Origin: Ophthalmolycus amberensis
Taxonomy: Eukaryota > Chordata > Actinopteri > Perciformes > Zoarcidae
Length of the DNA: 64,000 nt
Direction: 5' to 3'
Assembly (NCBI GenBank): GCA_024529925.1
Contig: JAFEUB010001122.1
Location: 795,501-859,500 of the forward strand
In this document: positions 57,901 to 64,000 of the stretch, one piece after another
How positions within the stretch are numbered: position 1 is the stretch's first letter
Layout: the number at the start of each line of letters is the position of its first letter
Made by a program: the position numbers and the translations under genes
The notes under the pieces: model-generated
Database searches by the model: none
Told to the model about the DNA's origin: nothing
The model's input: the letters and a program-made list of their open reading frames with translations, nothing else

Positions 57901-60900
57901 TTATCCCCACGTGTCAAACTTTTATATTTCTGTCTGCAGACGGCACCTAAAATCTTCGGAGGAGAAATCAAGTCCCACATTCTCATGTTTCTGCCCAAAA
58001 CTGCTTCAGACTTCCAGGATAAAATGGATCAGTTTAAGAAAGCCGCAGAGGGATTCAAGGGTCAGGTAGGTGAACCGTGTGAATGCGCCTCCCAATGCAT
58101 GTGTCTTTAACTTGTCAATTGCAAGTAATGTATACAGAATGCACGTCAGTAAGACTTAGACAGGATATTTTGAATGATCCGTGAAGACGGAATCAGTTAC
58201 TGACCGCCGCCGTCTCCCCTGTCCAGATCCTGTTCATTTTCATCGACAGCGATGTGGACGACAACCAGCGCATCCTGGAGTTCTTCGGCCTGAAGAAAGA
58301 GGAATGCCCCGCCATCCGCCTCATCACCCTGGAGGACGAGATGACCAAGTACAAGCCCGAGAATGACGCCATCACAGCAGAGGCCATCATCGGTTTCTGC
58401 AAACTGTTCATCGACGGCAAACTCAAGGTAAAGAGAGAGAGAGAGGAGTGGTCAGTTATGGCAGCACATGTATGTTGTAAATGTACGTTATTAATGCAGA
58501 GTTAATTCTTCTCTCACAGGCCCACCTCATGAGTCAAGATATCCCCGAAGACTGGGACAAAACCCCTGTCAAGATTTTGGTTGGCAAGAACTTTGAGGAG
58601 ATCGCCTTCCATCCTTCTAAGAACGTCTTTATTGAATTCTGTAAGATCCTCGTCTTTATTATTTTTCACAGTCAAAGCTCGGCTGCTCATAGGTGAGAGA
58701 TTTGGCAACGCTTCTAGCTTCAGATTATGAAACTCGAGTCTTGCCATTCCTCACTTTTCCCAGTGCTGAGCCATTTTCAAATACCAGGAGTTGATACTAG
58801 AGACTCGCCCACCCTCTGCAAATTAATTTGTAACCAGGCACTGAAGTTGAAAAGATTCTGTAAATATAGCTGTTGGATTATTTTTTACTGCGTTCTACAT
58901 CCAAATAATAATCACAATGATAATCAACTACTTTTTTTGTGGTATTCCAGATGCACCTTGGTGTGGACACTGCAAACAGCTGACTCCCATCTGGGAGACG
59001 CTGGGAGAGAAGTATAAGGACAGCGATGACATCATCGTGGCTAAGATGGACTCCACAGCCAATGAGATCGACTCAGTCAAAGTCCACAGCTTCCCCACTC
59101 TTAAGTTCTTCCCTGCAGGAGATGAGCACAAGGTGAGTGTTGCTAAATGTCTCCACAATATTTTCTTTCTCTGTTACATTTGATCCACAAGCGGAGCGGG
59201 ACGAAGTATTTGATTTGGCATCATCTTGCATATCTTTAGGAATTAACATCTCTATTTGTGCTGACTGCTCTATAATCCTTCTATCACCTTTCCACCCGTA
59301 ATAATCCTCTTATTCATTACATGACTTTGCGATTGTGAGTTGTATCGATCTGGGTAATTATTTGGATCCAAAATCATTCCGAATCATTAGTGCCTCTTTA
59401 TTTAGCAGCAGAAACCTGAGCTTGTTGGCCTCTTGAGTTTCTGCAGTAGTATGTTGGTGTATGGTTCATATAGATCACTGCTCGATGTCGTCACTCACGT
59501 TTAGACTCTCCGCTCAACCTGCACCGGCCTACAAAGCGCCCCCTCGTTGACCAGGCTTCAGTTTAGCAATCTTAAATTGGTGGTGGGGCCACCGTTGAGT
59601 AACTCTGAGGATTAGCCCGTGACCCTACTTAGCAGGCAGAAGACCCAAGGGAAGGCTACGGGTGGAGCTAAAGTGGCAGCTATGAGGTGCTGTGAAGCAG
59701 GTCATTATGGCCAGATTAAATGGCTAAAAATTGTACTTTGCAGATTTCCTTTGTCAACGTTTATTGGCTGCTTTTAAATGACAGTTGTTTGTGCAATTAA
59801 ACGCATGCATTCATGTTTGCATTTTCTCTACCTTTTTCTGGGGTGGAGACAAGACATTTATCAGAAATCTGTTTGTCTGATCAACAGGTGATTGACTACA
59901 ACGGGGAGAGAACACTTGAAGGCTTCACCAAGTTCCTCGAGAGTGGCGGTAAGGAGGGCGGCGCCCCTGCAGGAGACGACGATGACGATCTGGACGCAGA
60001 GGTAAGATCATCTTAACTGAGAGAGTCATTCACACACTGCGAAAGCAGAAGAAGCTTATGAAAGAAGCTGCCTGCGCTTTAATGGATGTAGCTAGTTGGA
60101 TCCACTTGTATTTTTCTTTGGAAACCATATAAAAGAAGCAGTATACGCAGATAAAAATCTACTTTGTATGCTGTGCTTGTTTGTACCATGTAATGACTTC
60201 AGACACGTGTTTATAGAGCTTTGTTTAGTTTGTGTACTGATACCTAAAACCAGTGGGGACATATTCATATTGAGGAGGGAGCCATAAATGAGGGAAACTG
60301 GAGATGACTGGGACTAAAACAAGAACAGCTGCTACATTGAAAGAGTAACTGCAGTCTGAGGATGTAGAGGCTGATTGTTCTCAACCTTTTCACAAGTTGT
60401 TTCATGAATGAGTGGTGTTTGAGTAATAAAACCATTTCCCAAACTGTTACACTTACTTTGTTGACAATAAACAGGGTTCCTACACATTTTTAGCATAGTA
60501 TAAATAGCTAGATGTTTATTATGTAAATACGTGGTCATTAAAATCCAACTGCTAACGTGTATTACATTCTGACTGTTTGCTATTGTGTTGCCAAATCATT
60601 TGCAGAAGATTGTAGCTAGGACACAAAGGATGGTGATGTAGCACTACAAATGAAGTGCCTTTACTTCAGCTAGATCATTTGGCTAGTTAGCTCTCCAGCC
60701 ACTGCAGAAGTGTCATTGGACTACAACTCTTTATACTGCTGCTGCATATTCTTCCACTAGCGATGGCTGTACAAAACGCTAAAAATTAAACCATGCGATG
60801 TAGCTTACTCACTTTACCATATGGGCAGATAACGTTAGCAGATGTTGGGGTCAGCGTTCTAGACTTCCAGAACAGTTTTGCAGACTGACGTAGCGGCAGC

Positions 60901-61689
60901 TCTGCGTAGGACTTCGAAAAACATCAAGCTCGTTCTGTCCTGCGCGCTCTCACGCAGTGGTCAACATTTTTGCTGCATTGGCCAAACGCCATGAAAAATA
61001 CTCTGCTTGTATGAACAATTCATTTTTTGAAAGTCCTGAATTTTATATTTTTGAAAATAGAAAAGGGGCAGAAAATAAACCCACAATATATCAGGAAAAC
61101 TGCTGCGTATCTACTGAAACATGGGCTCATTTTAATGACTGGTGACCACCAATATATAGAACTGTGAAAGTAGACGAGATCAGATCCAGGTGCTCTGGAT
61201 CTGATCCCCTGGGTTTCTCATTGAGCTCCAGGGCTTTTTGGAGGCAGATTTGGCATCATGTCTGGAAAAATGGGACCAACCAATGCAGGCTTTAACTGTA
61301 ACCTTAGAGCTGACCCACTCTGCCTTTTTGAGAGGGGAATGGCATAACTGGTGCAAAATGTTGAAATGGACAATTGAGCGATCTGCCAAAGATGCTTATT
61401 ACCATATCTTTGTAAAAGATGTAGAGGATGCACCTCCCAGACCTTTCTGTCTGCTACAACTCTTCTGCATCCAGCGCATATTGGGGAGTTTTGATACACC
61501 ACTAATCGACTATTATGTCAAACCCCACATGTGCATTAGCTGTGAAGTAGACCTGCATGCTTGACAGATTTTGAGATTCAGTCTTAATCAACGGCTCTCT
61601 CCTCCTCTGCTCTCCAGGATGGGGATGATCTGGACGAAGGACAGGACACGGACTCGGATGGTGAGGACGATGGACATGACGAGTTGTAA
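51805..61689 (+). CDS. p4hb: Protein disulfide isomerase (prolyl 4-hydroxylase beta subunit)
   Basis: P4HB oxidises, reduces and isomerises disulfides in the ER lumen and is the beta subunit of collagen prolyl 4-hydroxylase. Exons: 51805-51943, 53740-53946, 55463-55596, 55980-56117, 57722-57826, 57940-58065, 58227-58427, 58520-58640, 58951-59132, 59888-60001, 61618-61689 (TAA). Total 512 aa (human 508); all junctions are AG/GT with matching phases. The order is signal peptide (cleaved near SRA, residue 17), thioredoxin domain a with WCGHC at 50-54, domains b and b' (IFGGEIK, LFIFIDSD, FFGLKKEECPA), domain a' with WCGHC at 394-398, an acidic tail and HDEL. Cis-prolines are in GYPTIKFF and SFPTLKFF. 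The ATG has A at -3. The match to human P4HB is close throughout. Confidence 0.98.
51944..53739 (+). other. p4hb: p4hb intron 1
   Basis: Donor gtaagt, acceptor ctcctccag. Around 52770-52830 it carries cccacgtag, ggacgtgg and tgacgtgt, ACGTG-core words related to unfolded-protein-response elements. Two short tandem ctagct words occur near 52015. No gene is recognised. Confidence 0.75.
53740..53946 (+). CDS. p4hb: p4hb exon 2: domain a active site
   Basis: Encodes APWCGHCKAL with the N-terminal redox pair Cys51/Cys54, then VDATEE and the cis-Pro loop RGYPTIKFF. Confidence 0.97.
53947..55462 (+). other. p4hb: p4hb intron 2
   Basis: Donor gtgagc, acceptor tgttgcag. No feature is recognised. Confidence 0.85.
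55597..55979 (+). other. p4hb: p4hb intron 3
   Basis: Donor gtgata, acceptor gtgtgtag. No feature is recognised. Confidence 0.85.
56118..57721 (+). other. p4hb: p4hb intron 4
   Basis: Donor gtgact, acceptor tcctttacag. No feature is recognised. Confidence 0.85.
57722..58427 (+). CDS. p4hb: p4hb exons 5-7: b' substrate-binding domain
   Basis: Three exons (57722-57826, 57940-58065, 58227-58427) encode FDEGRNTFDGE, QLPLVIEFTEQ, TAPKIFGGEIKSH and RILEFFGLKKEECPA. In human P4HB this domain holds the main hydrophobic peptide-binding pocket. Confidence 0.95.
58641..58950 (+). other. p4hb: p4hb intron 8
   Basis: Donor gtaaga, acceptor ggtattccag. No feature is recognised. Confidence 0.85.
58951..59132 (+). 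CDS. p4hb: p4hb exon 9: domain a' active site
   Basis: Encodes APWCGHCKQLTPIW with Cys395/Cys398, then AKMDSTANE and HSFPTLKFFPAG. Its 5' border falls at the same codon and phase as that of exon 2, a relic of domain duplication. Confidence 0.97.
59133..59887 (+). other. p4hb: p4hb intron 9
   Basis: Donor gtgagt, acceptor gatcaacag. No feature is recognised. Confidence 0.85.
60002..61617 (+). other. p4hb: p4hb intron 10
   Basis: Donor gtaaga, acceptor ctctccag. It contains a perfect 11-base hairpin at 61178-61206 and a 108-codon open frame at 61238-61564 of unknown meaning. No other feature is recognised. Confidence 0.8.
61618..61689 (+). CDS. p4hb: p4hb exon 11: acidic tail and HDEL
   Basis: Encodes 23 residues, 13 of them Asp or Glu, ending GHDEL and TAA. 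HDEL is read by KDEL receptors; the human protein ends KDEL. Confidence 0.95.
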   Translation, partial: DGDDLDEGQDTDSDGEDDGHDEL

Positions 61690-61702
61690 GAGCTGGCAGA
61701 GG

Positions 61703-61722
61703 TGAGAGAGAGAGAGAGAGAG
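61703..61722 (+). repeat. (GA)n microsatellite in p4hb 3' UTR
   Basis: About ten GA units 14 bases after the stop codon. Confidence 0.9.
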
Positions 61723-63133
61723 GAGACGAGTCCCGCCCCAACCCTTCCAACCAGTCACCATCACTACCTTCACTTCCTTGTGGACCTTCCCTGTCCTGTG
61801 AACATTAATACTTCCCCTTAAACTGCCTCTCAGTCAGTCAGCCTGCCTGCTGGCCAGCCCGCCAGTTGGTCAGTCAGTCCATCAGTGGCGTGGCAGGGCC
61901 TTTTTTGCCAGCCACATCTCCAAACCTTGCAACTTCTGGCCAGACTCGTCTTGTCCCACCTTGGGGGACTCTGTGGAACAGCGCAACACCTCTATGGAAG
62001 ACCTCAATGCCTTCTCTACAAAGCTCCACATCAGCTGTTTGCCTTGTATATTTTAAACCAAATGTAAAAATGGCATTGAGATACAGTTTGCAAAAAGGAT
62101 TGTTTTTTTTCCTGTTGAATTTGCTCCCCTATTAAAATAATTGTTCAGTGTGGGTATGAGCTAACTTGTTGTAACCTGTATTTTTGGGTAAGGGGGGGCT
62201 GCCAATGTTCTTTTCCCTCTGATGGGAATCCAGAGGATTTATGTGGTTGTTGGTGAGAACTGATCTCTCAGGGGACAAGGGGCCATCCTATAGATGTGTT
62301 TATTTTGCAATGTCTTCACTAAGATAAACCCCACAGAGCTTGTCGAGTGTAGCACAAAGGACCCACCCCATCTGTAGCTGAGACCAATTATTTTCTTCCT
62401 TACAGTGAGGAGAACTCTTTGTTTTCATTTCTTCATTCCCAAATAATTTCTCTCTGTTCAGTCTCCATATTTCAGCACGGCTACGGACTTTTTTTTCTAA
62501 AAGGAAGAGGTTACCTTTTTTTAGGGAAAATTTTATTTAATTGCTTTCACGATGAGCTTTTCTTTTTTTATTATTTAGGACTCATTGATTTTAATAGTGT
62601 GCCCAGCTGTAGCCAGCTGGCCTTGTTGGGGCAGAGTTGACCCTTGGACACACTTTCAGACTTGGATGTTTTTTGGAGCCAGTTCTGATAGGTCGCACTG
62701 CATTCATGCCTAATCAGAGATTCACTGTGATTGCTAAAGAAGACACGAGATTGGTACAGTTTACTGGTCAGGTTGGTTTGGGAGAAATGTCTGTTATATC
62801 TGAAGTGGGAGGGAACAATTGCACAGCCCCACCCCTCACCTGTACTGTACCTCCTGCACCCCTTTGGCTCTACCCAACACCCTTGTTGCCACAGCAGTGT
62901 GTGTGAGAGAGGGAGTGCAAAGTGTGCTGTGTGAATGTATGGTGTAGTTGAATGACTGGTTCATATTTTCTGGTCGTCCATGAACAGGAGAATAAATGTA
63001 CTGTATGTTGTTTGGCAGGGAGGGGAGGCTTGAGTAGAGCAAGGTGATGGGTTTGACAGCTACAGCGGTGGGGGAAACTTAATATAGCATTCCATCATAT
63101 CCAAATTGTTGTGGAAAACGTAAAATGGTGGCC

Positions 63134-63139
63134 AATAAA
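63134..63139 (+). terminator. Probable distal poly(A) signal of p4hb
   Basis: AATAAA (in ccaataaataaatttt), the last canonical signal before the sequence loses 3' UTR character. Confidence 0.55.
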
Positions 63140-63160
63140 TAAATTTTAAAAATTGGAAAA

Positions 63161-64000
63161 AATATTATTGTCTTAAGTTCTGTGTTTTTTGCTGAAGTGC
63201 ACCGCCAGATTGACAACTGCATTATTGCACACATGAACCTTGGAAGAGAACCATTACACTACGCTGCTACTCGGGATGAACAGTTCTCCAACAAAAGTGA
63301 AAGAAAAGAAGGGTATGTGTACGGTCATGCTGAAACACTGACTAATATATAACGTTTGAACAAAGTGACTGCTAGAACTACTTCAAATACTTTTTTTTTT
63401 TTTTGTGTGTATAACATGTCTGATATGTCAAAAGTCTCAAACTGCTCGTTTTGTTGACAAATGGTCCAAAATGTGTTCAGTTTACTCACTTAAGGCAAAG
63501 AAATGCGTCAAATGTTAATGCTGGCTAGCGACCTGGCCCTGGGGTGTCTGTCTGTTAGCATTTTCGGTCAAAATGTTGACGAGAAAAAAGTTCTCCAAAT
63601 TGCTAGTTGAAATTTTAATATATTGAGTCGTTTATTTGCTCGACCATGAACGCTGTCAAAGCTCCAAACTACCAGTAGGAGTGTCATTTTTAAACTTGTA
63701 GAATGTAAACCCCCCAAAGTACATGGCCCCAGTGTCCTCAATTGAAGTGTTCTTTATTGTCGCTTTAGTGTTGTGGCACATGACAATGCAAATCAGGGCT
63801 AAAACTAACAATTTTTCTGTTTTTCAGTTAAGGTAAATTTTATTCTCAATCATTAGTCTATAAAATGTAAGAAAACAATTAAAAATGACCAACATTTCCC
63901 TGAGCCAAAGTATTTTTGTCTTAACGTTCAAAAAAGAAATAATTTAAATGTAAGATATGAATATTCACATGTGAGAAGCCTGAACCTGTCAATATTTGGC
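63161..64000. other. Intergenic sequence downstream of p4hb
   Basis: AT-rich, with no recognisable exon, repeat or RNA gene. Confidence 0.5.

Larger units (their letters stand above)
61690..63160 (+). other. p4hb: 3' UTR of p4hb
   Basis: It follows the TAA at 61687-61689. A GA microsatellite (61703-61722) comes first. Candidate poly(A) signals are ATTAAA at 62131, AATAAA at 62991-62996 and AATAAA at 63134-63139. The last pair suggests a 3' UTR of about 1.3-1.45 kb, and the first allows a shorter form. Confidence 0.65.

Noticed and set aside
1..64000. CRISPR arrays, operons, phage or plasmid features
   Set aside because: No spaced direct repeats; all real genes are spliced vertebrate genes.

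Overview
The window reads as nuclear DNA of a ray-finned fish, probably a percomorph teleost. Small exons with GT-AG introns encode vertebrate proteins that closely match mammalian orthologues, and the introns and spacers carry interspersed repeats of kinds common in teleost genomes (tRNA-derived SINEs, fold-back elements, a LINE tail, a Sushi-type gag retroelement, hAT-like fragments). The species is not identified. No operons, rRNA genes, CRISPR arrays or prokaryotic features were seen.

Three protein-coding genes lie head to tail on the + strand. (1) Positions 1-22512 hold the 3' half of rptor (Raptor, the mTORC1 scaffold): ten constitutive exons encode the last ~361 residues, including the C-terminal WD40 propeller. 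An eleventh, possibly alternative 48-nt phase-symmetric exon sits at 11248-11295. Earlier rptor exons lie outside the window. (2) Positions 27037-43118 hold a complete PECAM1-type adhesion receptor (about 762 aa): split signal peptide, six Ig exons, one transmembrane exon and a cytoplasmic tail on many small exons with three tyrosine motifs of ITIM/ITSM type. An in-frame alternative terminal exon with its own poly(A) signal lies at 37490-37611 and would replace all three motifs. (3) Positions 51805-61689 hold a complete p4hb (protein disulfide isomerase, 512 aa) on 11 exons, with two WCGHC active sites, an acidic tail and a C-terminal HDEL signal. A perfect NRF1-type palindrome lies about 200 bp upstream of its ATG.

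The gap between rptor and pecam1 (about 23.6-27.0 kb) has no recognisable gene. The gap between pecam1 and p4hb (about 43.2-51.8 kb) is repeat-rich: a degenerate gag-only LTR retroelement (about 44.5-46.56 kb), two SINEs in opposite orientation (46.67-46.88 and 47.04-47.24 kb) and older repeat scraps. Inverted copies of one hAT-like element lie 27 kb apart (11.7 and 39.5-40.2 kb).

The three genes do not form a pathway: they serve nutrient signalling, endothelial/leukocyte adhesion and ER protein folding. Their human orthologues are all on chromosome 17q, so the neighbourhood looks like conserved or locally rearranged synteny. I see no new biological system. The most checkable novelties are the candidate rptor cassette exon and the alternative ITIM-less tail of the PECAM1-type gene.
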